Assembly (NCBI RefSeq): GCF_000719345.1 | Contig: NZ_JOFX01000024.1 | Location: 1 to 64,000, forward strand | Direction: 5' to 3' | DNA: 64,000 nt | Source of the DNA: Streptomyces sp. NRRL F-2664 | GTDB lineage: Bacteria; Actinomycetota; Actinomycetes; Streptomycetales; Streptomycetaceae | In this document: positions 26,458 through 34,558 of the stretch, in pieces | Position numbering within the stretch: position 1 is the first letter of the stretch | How the letters are laid out: every line of letters begins with the position of its first letter | Notes under the pieces: model-generated | Databases searched by the model: none | Told to the model about the DNA's origin: nothing | Seen by the model: only the letters and a program-made list of their open reading frames with translations | Position numbers and translations under genes: made by a program

Positions 26458-26957
26458 CCGCCCGCCACCCCAGGCCAGTCCTCACACCACCCCCAGCACC
26501 GGCACCAGCACCACCCCCAGCACCGGCGGTGGCACCGACACCACCCCCAGCACCGGCACGGGTGCCAGCCCCGGCTGAGGTACTGCCGCCAGCACCACCC
26601 CCGTCACCAGCGCCGACCCCGACCCCGGAGCGGGAACCGGGCCGAGGCGCGCGCCCCGTGCCGCAGTCCGTCCCCTGCCCCGCGCCGGATGCAGCGCCCC
26701 ACCCCTGCCCCCAGGCCGAGCCGGGTTCGGCCGCCGATCGGGGTTCCCGGCGCACACCGGCAGCCGGCGTCCGGTCCAGCGTCGGGCGAGACCGGCCGGG
26801 CCGGCCGACCGCGTCCGCCGGGCCGTCCGCCTCCGCGCCGTCCCTGCCCGGGCCCGTACACCCGTCCGCCGCCGCGCCGTCCCGGCTCGGGCCTGCGCCC
26901 GGGGCGTGCGGCCTGTCGGCCCATGGCGGCGGGCGGGGGCTGGTGGGTCGATGGTGA
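26454..26957 (+). CDS. Proline/alanine-rich open frame coupled to both neighbours
   Basis: A 167-residue frame whose ATG overlaps the lipoprotein stop (ATGA) and whose stop (26955-26957) overlaps the start of the membrane protein (26951). The product is mostly Pro, Ala, Ser and Arg, with PPPAPA-type repeats over the first 55 residues and no domain. It may be a real Pro-rich spacer protein. It could also be the remains of an N-terminal extension of the membrane protein after a frameshift, or just open by GC bias. The coupling at both ends is the main support. Confidence 0.35.
   Translation: MTARHPRPVLTPPPAPAPAPPPAPAVAPTPPPAPARVPAPAEVLPPAPPPSPAPTPTPEREPGRGARPVPQSVPCPAPDAAPHPCPQAEPGSAADRGSRRTPAAGVRSSVGRDRPGRPTASAGPSASAPSLPGPVHPSAAAPSRLGPAPGACGLSAHGGGRGLVGRW
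26486..26557 (+). repeat. Three copies of an 18-base Pro-coding repeat
   Basis: ACCACCCCCAGCACCGGC occurs exactly at 26486, 26510 and 26540. It lies within the Pro-rich frame and codes for its first Pro/Ala blocks. Confidence 0.8.
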
Positions 26958-28327
26958 GTCCCGGATCGCTCGTGCCGGGGGTGTCGCCGGTCGCCGGCGG
27001 TGGCGGGTACGGCCAGGGCGTGGTCCTCCACCCGGCCGAACCGCTCACCGCGCTCGCGCACGGCATCGGTTCCCAGCACGATCTGCCGATCTCTCCCTTC
27101 TACGCGTTCGCCGGCGCCTTCGCCGCCCTGTTCGTCTCCTTCCTCGCGCTCGGTCTGCTCTGGTCCACCTCCCGCTTCCGTGGAGAACACGCAGGCCTCG
27201 CCCTGCCCGCCCCCCTCCAGCGGGTGGCCGACGCGCCGGCCACCCGAACCGCCCTGCGCGGGCTGGGGCTCGCCGCCGCGCTCTTCGTGCTGCTCCACCT
27301 CCTCCTCGGTCCCGACGACCCAGCCCGCAACCCCGCTCCCGGCGCCGTCTACGTCCTCCTCTGGGTCGGACTCGTGCCCGCCTCCCTCCTCCTCGGCCCC
27401 GTCTGGCGCCTGCTCAACCCGCTGCGCACCCTGCACCGCCTGCTTTCCCCCACCCTGCGACGCGGTACCGGTCCCGCCCACCACCCCCTTCCCGCCCGGC
27501 TGGGACTGTGGCCCGCCGCTGCCGGACTGTTCGCCTTCACCTGGCTCGAACTCGTTTCACCCGATCCCGCATCAACCACCACCCTCCTGATCGCCCTCGC
27601 CGCCTACGCCACCGCCCAGTTGCTGCTCGCCGCCCGCTACGGCGAGAGCTGGTTCACCGACGGCGACCCCTTCGAGGCGTACTCCGCCCTCCTCGGCCGC
27701 CTCTCCCCCCTCGGCCGCCGCAGCGACGGCCGGCTCGTCGTGCGCAACCCCTTCCACGGACTCGACGCGACGCCCGAGCGGCCCGGACTCGTCGCCACCG
27801 TCTGCGTCCTCCTCGGCTCCACCGCCTATGACGGCTTCTCCGACAACCCCTCCTGGATCGACACCTTTCAGACCTCCCCCCTCGGCCGCACCCCCACGGC
27901 CACACTCGGACTCCTCGGATCCATCGCCCTCGTCGCCGCCCTCTACTGCCTGTGCGCCGCGGCCACCCGCCTCGTCAGCGGCCCGCCCCCCGGCCCGCTG
28001 ACCGCCTTCGCGCATTCACTCGTCCCCATCGCCCTCGGCTATCTCATCGCCCACTACTTCTCCCTCCTGGTAGTCGAAGGACCACGCACGGTAAGCATGG
28101 CACTCGGCGCTGACAACGCCCCAGAACCCGCTCCACCACTGGGCCCCGGCGCTCTCGCCACCCTCCAGGTCGCCGCCGTCGTCACCGGCCACGTGCTCGG
28201 CGTCATCGCCGCCCACGACCGCGCCGTACGCCTCTTCCCGCCCGCCAGGGCCGTGGCCGGGCAACTGCCCCTGCTCGCGCTGATGATCACTTATACGATC
28301 GGGGGCCTCGGCCTCCTGCTGAACTGA
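26951..28327 (+). CDS. Polytopic membrane protein of unknown function
   Basis: A 458-residue protein with about ten membrane segments, starting with SPFYAFAGAFAALFVSFLALGLLW and ending ALMITYTIGGLGLLLN. Loops carry charged motifs RYGESWFTDGDPFEAYSALLGRLSPLG and RNPFHGLDATPERPG, and a His-bearing segment ALGYLIAHYFSLLVVEGP. I recognise no transporter family. ATG 26951 is chosen; an upstream GTG at 26906 is possible. It is the last gene of the run that begins with the beta-helix protein, so it may transport or process the same ligand. A TetR gene follows 32 bp later. Confidence 0.75.
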   Translation: MVSPGSLVPGVSPVAGGGGYGQGVVLHPAEPLTALAHGIGSQHDLPISPFYAFAGAFAALFVSFLALGLLWSTSRFRGEHAGLALPAPLQRVADAPATRTALRGLGLAAALFVLLHLLLGPDDPARNPAPGAVYVLLWVGLVPASLLLGPVWRLLNPLRTLHRLLSPTLRRGTGPAHHPLPARLGLWPAAAGLFAFTWLELVSPDPASTTTLLIALAAYATAQLLLAARYGESWFTDGDPFEAYSALLGRLSPLGRRSDGRLVVRNPFHGLDATPERPGLVATVCVLLGSTAYDGFSDNPSWIDTFQTSPLGRTPTATLGLLGSIALVAALYCLCAAATRLVSGPPPGPLTAFAHSLVPIALGYLIAHYFSLLVVEGPRTVSMALGADNAPEPAPPLGPGALATLQVAAVVTGHVLGVIAAHDRAVRLFPPARAVAGQLPLLALMITYTIGGLGLLLN

Positions 28328-28359
28328 GGCCCCCGCCCGACCCGGAAGCGAGGAGCGGC

Positions 28360-28983
28360 ATGATGGACCCCGTGCCTCCCGCCCACTCCCTGCGCCGTGC
28401 GCCGGTCCAGCAGCGCAGCGCCGACCGGCTAGCCCGGATCCTCGACGCCTGCGCGGAACTGCTCGACGAGACCGGGTACGAGAACCTCAGCACCCGCGCC
28501 GTCGCCCAACGCGCCGGCGTGCCCATCGGCTCCGTATACCGCTTCTTCGGCAACAAGCGGGCCATGGCCATCGCCCTCGCGCACCGGAACCTGGACCGCT
28601 ACGCGGACGGCATCGCAGACCGGCTCGCCGGCCTCCCCGCCACCCACTGGCAACCGGTGGTGGACGCGGTACTGGACGAGTACCTGGCAATGAAGCGAGA
28701 CGTCCCCGGCTTCGCGCTCGTCGACTTCGGCGTGCCCGCGCCACCCGCCGACGAATCCGACGGCGAGCCCAACCACCAGGTCGCCGCCCGTCTGACCGAA
28801 CTGCTCTCCGCGCACCTCGGCCTGACCCCCGACGCCACGCTGGAGCGCGCGGTCCTCGTCGCGGTGGAAGCCACCGACGCCCTGATCCAGCTGGCCTTCC
28901 GGACGGATCCCGCCGGAGATCCCGGCATCGTCGCCGAAACCCGCGCGATGATGCACGCCTACCTGGCCCGCGTACTCGACTGA
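28360..28983 (+). CDS. TetR-family regulator
   Basis: A 207-residue regulator with the helix-turn-helix at RLARILDACAELLDETGYENLSTRAVAQRAGVPIGSVYRFFGNKRAM (about residues 23-70). AGGAG (28351-28355) precedes two adjacent start codons, 28360 and 28363; the second has the better spacing. The C-terminal domain is of the type found in many actinobacterial regulators, and no ligand can be named. It sits between the membrane protein and the molybdopterin oxidoreductase, all on the same strand. A TetR-like palindrome follows it at 29023-29042, so the oxidoreductase is the likely target. Confidence 0.85.
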   Translation: MMDPVPPAHSLRRAPVQQRSADRLARILDACAELLDETGYENLSTRAVAQRAGVPIGSVYRFFGNKRAMAIALAHRNLDRYADGIADRLAGLPATHWQPVVDAVLDEYLAMKRDVPGFALVDFGVPAPPADESDGEPNHQVAARLTELLSAHLGLTPDATLERAVLVAVEATDALIQLAFRTDPAGDPGIVAETRAMMHAYLARVLD

Positions 28984-29022
28984 ACCCCTCCCACGGCCCG
29001 GCCGGCGCACTCCCCTCGCCTT

Positions 29023-29042
29023 CATGCCTACCGGTCGGTATG
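29023..29042. promoter_or_regulatory. TetR-type operator before the molybdopterin oxidoreductase
   Basis: CATGCCTACCGGTCGGTATG is a near-palindrome around TACCGGTCGGTA, of the TACCGACCGGTCGGTA class. It lies 62 bp before the start at 29105. Similar sites occur at 44170-44187 and 49868-49887. Confidence 0.55.
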
Positions 29043-29104
29043 CTCGGGCTCCCCGCATGCCCGTGCCGCCGCCTGCCCGCGCCCGCTGCCGCCCTGGAGG
29101 GCCC

Positions 29105-31303
29105 ATGCCCCGCACCGCCCTGCGTATCTGCCCCCTGTGCGAAGCCACCTGCGGCCTCACCCTCACCGTCGAAGGCACCACGGTCACGGGCGCCCGCGGG
29201 GACCGCGACGACGTCTTCAGCCGCGGCTTCATCTGCCCCAAGGGCGCCGCCTTCGGGCAGATCGACGCCGACCCGGACCGCCTGCGCACCCCGCTCGTAC
29301 GCCGTGACGGCCGGCTCCGGGAGGCCACCTGGGAGGAGGCCTACGACGCCATCGCCGCCGCCGTTCCCGGCCTGCTCCAGGAGTACGGCGCCCCATCCGT
29401 CGGCGTCGTCCTCGGCAACCCGAACGTGCACACCATGGCCGGCGCCCTCTACCCCCCGCTCCTCGTCAAAGCCCTCGGCACCCGCAACCTCTTCACCGCC
29501 AGCACGCTCGACCAGATGCCCAAGCACGTCTCCAGCGGACTCCTCTTCGGCGACCCCCTGGCCATCCCGGTCCCCGACCTCGACCGGACGGACTTCCTGC
29601 TGCTCCTGGGCGCCAACCCGGTCGAGTCGAACGGCTCCCTGTGCACGGCCCCCGACTTCCCCGGCCGGCTCAAGGCCCTTCGCGCCCGCGGCGGCACCCT
29701 GGTGGTCGTCGACCCGCGCCGCACCCGGACGGCCGCCCTCGCCGACCGGCACCTCGCCCCCCGCCCCGGCAGCGACGTGTTCCTGCTCGCCGGCCTCGCG
29801 CACACCCTGCTCGCCGAGGGACTCGCCGCCCCCGGGGCGCTGGAAGAACACGTCGAAGGGATCCGGGAACTCGACGCCGCCCTGGCCCGTTTCACTCCTG
29901 AGGCCGTCGCACCCGCCTGCGACCTCACGGCCGACGAGATCCGCAGCCTCGCCCGCGACCTCGCCGCCGCACCCACTGCCGCCGTCTACGGGCGGATCGG
30001 CAGCTGCACCGTCGAGCACGGCACGCTCGCCAGCTGGCTCGTCGACGTGCTGAACATCCTCACCGGCAACCTCGACCGGCCCGGCGGAGCCCTCTTCCCG
30101 CTCTCGGCCACCGACCGCGCGCCCCGCCCGGCCGGCCCCGGGAAGGGCTTCACGCTCGGCCGCTGGCACAGCCGGGTCAGCCGGCACCCCGAGGCCAAGA
30201 GTGAACTGCCCATCGCCGCCCTGGCCGAGGAGATCGAGACGCCTGGGGAAGGGCGGATCCGCGCCCTGATCGCCATCGCCGCCAACCCGGTCCTCTCCGC
30301 ACCCGACGGCAACCGCCTCGACCGGGCGCTGGCCGGCCTCGACTTCATGGTCTCGATCGACCCCTACCTGAACGAGACCTCCCGCCACGCCCACGTCGTG
30401 CTGCCCCCGCCGCCGCCCGCGCAGAGCGCGCACTTCGACTTCGCGTTCAACGCCTTCGCCGTCCGCAACCAGGTGCGCTACTCGCCGCCCGCCGTCCCCT
30501 TGGAGGAGGGGGGTATGGACGAGTGCGAGATCCACGCGCGCCTGATCCTCGCCGTGTTGGGGCTGCACGGAGCCCCGCCCGGCGCCGTCGACGAGCGTGT
30601 CATCGCCGACACCCTCACCCGGGCCGTCGCCGATGCGCACTCACCCCTCCACGGCACCGACCCCGACGAGCAGGCCCTCCGCCTGACGGGCCGTAGCGGC
30701 CCCGAGCGGCGGCTGGACCTGATGCTGCGTCTCGGGCCGTACGGGCTCGGCCTGGAGGACCTGCTGAAGGCGCCGCACGGCATCGACCTGGGCCCGCTGC
30801 GGCCCCGTCTGGGGGAGGTGCTGAGGACGCGCAGCGGCAGGATCGAGCTGCTCCCGGAACCGGTCGCGGCCGAACTCCCCGGGCTGCGCGCGGCGCTCGC
30901 CGACCGCCCCGCCTCCCTGGTGCTCGTGGGCCGCCGCCACCTGCGGTCCAACAACAGCTGGTTGCACAACGTCCCGGCCCTCGCCGGAGGTTCCAACCGC
31001 TGCACCCTGCACGTCCATCCGCAGGACGCGGCCCGGCTGGGCCTCGCCGACGGAGGACGCGCCAGGATCACCGCCGACGGCGGAAGCCTGGAGGTTCCCG
31101 TCGAGGTCACCGGCGCCGTCCGCACGGGAGTGGTGAGCCTCCCGCACGGCTGGGGCCACGACCGCGTCGGTGCCCGGCTCGGGGTGGCGTCCGCCGCGCC
31201 CGGAGCCAACGTCAACCAGCTCCTCGACGGCACCCGGCTCGACCGGCTCTCCGGCACGGCGGTGCTCAACGCCTTCCCCGTGGAGCTGACGCCCCTCCCC
31301 TGA
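29105..31303 (+). CDS. Molybdopterin-dependent oxidoreductase with N-terminal [4Fe-4S]
   Basis: A 732-residue enzyme of the DMSO reductase superfamily. CPLCEATCG near residue 9 and FICPKG near 43 supply a [4Fe-4S] cluster. The bis-MGD domain contains LLLGANPVESNGS and GTLVVVDPRRTRTA, and the C-terminal dinucleotide-binding domain has LVGRRHLRSNNSWLHNVP and SLPHGWGHDR. No twin-arginine signal is present, so it should be cytoplasmic. In DQMPKHVSSGLLFG, where nitrate reductases and formate dehydrogenases place a Cys or Sec metal ligand, none is seen. Substrate unknown. GGAGGG lies just before the ATG at 29105. No electron-transfer subunit follows. Confidence 0.85.
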   Translation: MPRTALRICPLCEATCGLTLTVEGTTVTGARGDRDDVFSRGFICPKGAAFGQIDADPDRLRTPLVRRDGRLREATWEEAYDAIAAAVPGLLQEYGAPSVGVVLGNPNVHTMAGALYPPLLVKALGTRNLFTASTLDQMPKHVSSGLLFGDPLAIPVPDLDRTDFLLLLGANPVESNGSLCTAPDFPGRLKALRARGGTLVVVDPRRTRTAALADRHLAPRPGSDVFLLAGLAHTLLAEGLAAPGALEEHVEGIRELDAALARFTPEAVAPACDLTADEIRSLARDLAAAPTAAVYGRIGSCTVEHGTLASWLVDVLNILTGNLDRPGGALFPLSATDRAPRPAGPGKGFTLGRWHSRVSRHPEAKSELPIAALAEEIETPGEGRIRALIAIAANPVLSAPDGNRLDRALAGLDFMVSIDPYLNETSRHAHVVLPPPPPAQSAHFDFAFNAFAVRNQVRYSPPAVPLEEGGMDECEIHARLILAVLGLHGAPPGAVDERVIADTLTRAVADAHSPLHGTDPDEQALRLTGRSGPERRLDLMLRLGPYGLGLEDLLKAPHGIDLGPLRPRLGEVLRTRSGRIELLPEPVAAELPGLRAALADRPASLVLVGRRHLRSNNSWLHNVPALAGGSNRCTLHVHPQDAARLGLADGGRARITADGGSLEVPVEVTGAVRTGVVSLPHGWGHDRVGARLGVASAAPGANVNQLLDGTRLDRLSGTAVLNAFPVELTPLP

Positions 31304-31340
31304 GCTGGGGTTTTGCTCGTATTGCTCACGCGTCGACGTC

Positions 31341-31370
31341 TTGTTGGCGCGAGGAGGCGGCACCTACGTT
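31341..31370 (+). promoter_or_regulatory. Candidate leaderless promoter for the citrate-family transporter
   Basis: TTGTTG (31341-31346), 18 bases, TACGTT (31365-31370). The ATG is at 31377, six bases past the -10, so transcription would start at or next to the start codon. The nearest purine-rich site, GAGGAGG (31351-31357), is about 19 bases from the ATG, too far for normal pairing. Confidence 0.5.
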
Positions 31371-31376
31371 CCCCCC

Positions 31377-32921
31377 ATGCTGACCTTCCTCGGCTTCGCC
31401 ATGATCGCCACCTTCCTGGTCCTGATCATGATGAAGAAAATGTCGCCCATCGCGGCGCTCGTCCTCATTCCCGCACTGTTCTGCGTCTTCGCAGGGAAGG
31501 GCGCCCACCTCGGCGACTACGTCATCGAAGGCGTCGGCAAACTCGCACCGACCGCCGCCATGCTGATGTTCGCCATCGTCTACTTCGGGGTGATGATCGA
31601 CGTCGGCCTCTTCGACCCGATCGTCCGAGGCATCCTGCGCTTCTGCAAGGCCGACCCGGTCCGTGTGGTCGTCGGCACGGCCGTCCTCGCCGCCATCGTC
31701 TCGCTCGACGGCGACGGGTCGACCACCTTCATGATCACTGTCTCGGCCATGTACCCGCTCTACAAGCGACTCGGTCTCAGCCTGGTCGTCATGACGGGTG
31801 TCGCCGCCACCGCCAACGGCGTGATGAACACCCTGCCCTGGGGCGGCCCGACGGCCCGCGCCGCGACCGCCCTCGACCTCGACGCCGCCGACATCTTCGT
31901 CCCCATGATCCCGGCCCTCGGGGCGGGGCTGCTCTTCGTGTTCGCCCTGGCGTACGTCCTCGGCCTGCGGGAACGCCGTCGCGTCGGGACGCTGGCGCTC
32001 CCGGGTCCGAGGGGGGTCGAGGAGGTGGTGGAGGCGGACCTGGCGGGCACAGCCGCCACAGGCACCGCAGGTACCGCAGGCACCGCAGGTACCGCACGCA
32101 CCGCACGGACGGCCGCCGCCGCTCCTGCGACATCGACCGCCGCCGACGCTCCCGCGGAAACGACCGCCGCCGGCGCCACGACGTCCATCGCCGGCACTTC
32201 CGCCGGTTCCGCGGCGCGTGCCGCTGTCCTCGACTCCGCCCCCGCCCGTGGCGGCTGCGACCCCGACGCCGAGGAAGGGTTCCAGGGGCTCGACCCCCAC
32301 CGGCCCACCCTGCGCCCCCGCCTCTACTGGTTCAACGCCGGTCTCACCGTCGCCCTCCTCGCCGCCATGATCATGGAGTTGCTGCCCATCCCGGTGCTGT
32401 TCCTGCTCGGCGCCGCCCTCGCCCTCACGGTCAACTTCCCGCACATGCCCGACCAGAAGGCCCGGATCGCCGCCCATGCCGACAACGTCCTGAACGTCGC
32501 CGGCATGGTCTTCGCCGCCGCCGTCTTCACCGGCGTCCTGACCGGCACGGGCATGGTCAAGCACATGGCCGACTGGCTGGTCGGCGCCGTCCCCGATGCC
32601 ATGGGCCCGCACATGGCACTCGTCACGGGCCTGCTCAGCCTGCCCCTCACCTACTTCATGTCCAACGACGGCTTCTACTTCGGAGTCCTGCCCGTGCTGG
32701 CCGAGGCCGGCGCCGCCCACGGGGTCTCCCCGCTCGAGATCGCCCGCGCTTCCCTCGTCGGCCAGGCGCTGCACATGTCGAGCCCACTGGTTCCCGCCGT
32801 GTACGTCCTCGTCGGCATGGCCAAGGTCGAATTCGGCGACCACACCCGCTTCACCGTGAAGTGGGCGGCCCTCACCTCCCTCGTCGTCCTCGCCGCAGGA
32901 ATGCTTTTCGGCATCATCTGA
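31377..32921 (+). CDS. CitMHS-family citrate/metal transporter
   Basis: A 514-residue membrane protein of the CitMHS family, which imports citrate as a complex with a divalent cation in symport with protons. It opens LTFLGFAMIATFLVLIMMKKMSPIAAL and contains LDGDGSTTFMITVSAMYPLYKRLGL, NTLPWGGPTARAA, SNDGFYFGVLPVLAEAGA and GQALHMSSPLVPAVYVLVG, all typical. About 12 helices are expected. A cytoplasmic loop near residues 215-310 is expanded with Ala/Thr-rich repeats (a 9-base DNA repeat near 32056-32104). It probably has a leaderless transcript. Which metal it prefers cannot be told. Confidence 0.9.
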   Translation: MLTFLGFAMIATFLVLIMMKKMSPIAALVLIPALFCVFAGKGAHLGDYVIEGVGKLAPTAAMLMFAIVYFGVMIDVGLFDPIVRGILRFCKADPVRVVVGTAVLAAIVSLDGDGSTTFMITVSAMYPLYKRLGLSLVVMTGVAATANGVMNTLPWGGPTARAATALDLDAADIFVPMIPALGAGLLFVFALAYVLGLRERRRVGTLALPGPRGVEEVVEADLAGTAATGTAGTAGTAGTARTARTAAAAPATSTAADAPAETTAAGATTSIAGTSAGSAARAAVLDSAPARGGCDPDAEEGFQGLDPHRPTLRPRLYWFNAGLTVALLAAMIMELLPIPVLFLLGAALALTVNFPHMPDQKARIAAHADNVLNVAGMVFAAAVFTGVLTGTGMVKHMADWLVGAVPDAMGPHMALVTGLLSLPLTYFMSNDGFYFGVLPVLAEAGAAHGVSPLEIARASLVGQALHMSSPLVPAVYVLVGMAKVEFGDHTRFTVKWAALTSLVVLAAGMLFGII

Positions 32922-32946
32922 TGCCCGGCACCCTCTGGCCGCAAAA

Positions 32947-32963
32947 AACTACCGCCGCTAGTT
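32947..32963. promoter_or_regulatory. Operator AACTA-N7-TAGTT before the aldehyde dehydrogenase
   Basis: AACTACCGCCGCTAGTT matches, at all but two central bases, the site at 36505-36521 beside the TetR gene. It lies 56 bp before the ALDH start and directly before a TAGGGT -10-like element (32966-32971). Confidence 0.7.
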
Positions 32964-33018
32964 TGTAGGGTGGCGGGGAGTTCGGATCCACGCGCATGTG
33001 CGTATCGGGAGGAATGGC

Positions 33019-34431
33019 ATGAAGGCCCAGGACGGGATGTACATCGACGGCGCATGGCGGCCGGCGGTCGGCACCGGCCGGATCGAGGTCGTCAATCCCG
33101 CCGACGGCCAGGTCATCGCCCAGGTCCCGGCCGGCACCGCGGAGGACGTGGACGCAGCCGTACGCGCAGCCCGCACCGCCCTGCCGGCCTGGGCCGCCAC
33201 TCCGCCGGCCGAGCGGGCCGCGCTGATCGGCGCGCTCCGGGACGCACTGCAGGCCCGCAAGGGCGAGCTGACCGAGACCGTCACCGCCGAGCTCGGCGCC
33301 CCGCTCGGCTTCGCCAAGGCCGTCCACGTCGGCTCGTCGATCGCCATCGTCTCCTCCTATGTCGAACTCGCCGCCTCCTACGCCTTCGAAGAGCGCATCG
33401 GGAACTCCACCGTCCTCATGGAGCCGGTCGGTGTGGTCGGGGCCATCACTCCCTGGAACTACCCGCTGTACCAGGTCGTTGCCAAGGTGGCACCCGCTCT
33501 CGCCGCCGGCTGCACCCTCGTCCTCAAGCCGGCGGAGGACACCCCGCTGACCGCACAGCTCTTCGCCGAGGCCGTGCACGAGGCGGGTATTCCGGCCGGG
33601 GTCTTCAACCTGGTGACCGGCACCGGACCGGTCGCGGGCCAGGCCCTGGCCGCCCACGAGGGAGTCGACTTCGTCTCCTTCACCGGCTCGACCGCCGTCG
33701 GCAGGCAGGTCGGCGCCACCGCCGGCGCCGCCGTCAAGCGCGTCGCCCTCGAACTGGGCGGCAAGTCGGCGAACGTCATCCTGCCCGGAGCCGATCTGCC
33801 CAAGGCCGTCGCCGCGGGCGTCGGCCACGTCATGAAGAACACCGGCCAGAGCTGCAACGCGCTCACCCGGATGCTCGTGCACCGGGACCAGTACGAGGAG
33901 GCCGTCGCGCTCGCGGTCGCGGCGGTTGCCGACCATCCCACCGGCGACCCCCGCACGCCCGGCACCCGCGTCGGCCCCGTCGTCAACGCCAAGCAGCACG
34001 AGCGCGTCCGCGGCTTCATCGCCAAGGGGGTCGAAGAGGGTGCCCGCCTGGTCGCCGGCGGACCGGACGCGCCGCACGAGCAGGGGTACTTCGTCGCCCC
34101 GACCGTGTTCGCCGACGTGACCCCCGACATGACCATCGCCCAGGAGGAGATCTTCGGCCCGGTGCTGTCGATCCTCGCCTACGAGGACGAGGACGAGGCC
34201 CTGCGCATCGCCAACGGCACCGTCTACGGCCTGGGCGGCGCCGTCTGGGCCGCGGACGAGGAGACGGCCGCGGCCTTCGCGCGCCGCATGGACACCGGGC
34301 AGGTCGACATCAACGGGGGCCGCTACAACGTCCTCGCGCCCTTCGGCGGCCACAAGCAGTCGGGCGTGGGCCGCGAGCTGGGCCCCCACGGCCTGGCGGA
34401 GTACCTCCAGACCAAGTCCCTGCAGTTCTGA
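33019..34431 (+). CDS. NAD(P)-dependent aldehyde dehydrogenase
   Basis: A 470-residue enzyme that oxidises an aldehyde to its acid. GGAGGA (33008-33013) lies five bases before the ATG. Conserved parts: EPVGVVGAITPWNYPLYQ, the cofactor site FTGSTAVGRQV, the general base in ELGGKSANV, the catalytic Cys in NTGQSCNALTRM, and QEEIFGPVLSI. The substrate is unknown. It shares an operator with the TetR (35826-36476) and the acyl-CoA dehydrogenase, and is followed by an alcohol dehydrogenase. So it probably works with them on an alcohol-aldehyde-acid route feeding beta-oxidation. Confidence 0.93.
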   Translation: MKAQDGMYIDGAWRPAVGTGRIEVVNPADGQVIAQVPAGTAEDVDAAVRAARTALPAWAATPPAERAALIGALRDALQARKGELTETVTAELGAPLGFAKAVHVGSSIAIVSSYVELAASYAFEERIGNSTVLMEPVGVVGAITPWNYPLYQVVAKVAPALAAGCTLVLKPAEDTPLTAQLFAEAVHEAGIPAGVFNLVTGTGPVAGQALAAHEGVDFVSFTGSTAVGRQVGATAGAAVKRVALELGGKSANVILPGADLPKAVAAGVGHVMKNTGQSCNALTRMLVHRDQYEEAVALAVAAVADHPTGDPRTPGTRVGPVVNAKQHERVRGFIAKGVEEGARLVAGGPDAPHEQGYFVAPTVFADVTPDMTIAQEEIFGPVLSILAYEDEDEALRIANGTVYGLGGAVWAADEETAAAFARRMDTGQVDINGGRYNVLAPFGGHKQSGVGRELGPHGLAEYLQTKSLQF

Positions 34432-34558
34432 CCCGCCGCCGCACCCGCCCGCCGCCGCACCCGTCCGAGCCGCCGCCGTACCCGCCCGCCACGCGGTGCG
34501 CCTTACCCACCCCCACCCGCTGCCGCAGCCCCCGTACCGGAAAGTCGAGACGCCGCCC
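34432..34558. other. 127-bp gap with GC-rich short repeats
   Basis: The gap between ALDH and ADH contains repeated GCCGCCGCACCCG-like blocks. No terminator or promoter is clear, so the two genes may be cotranscribed. Confidence 0.4.
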
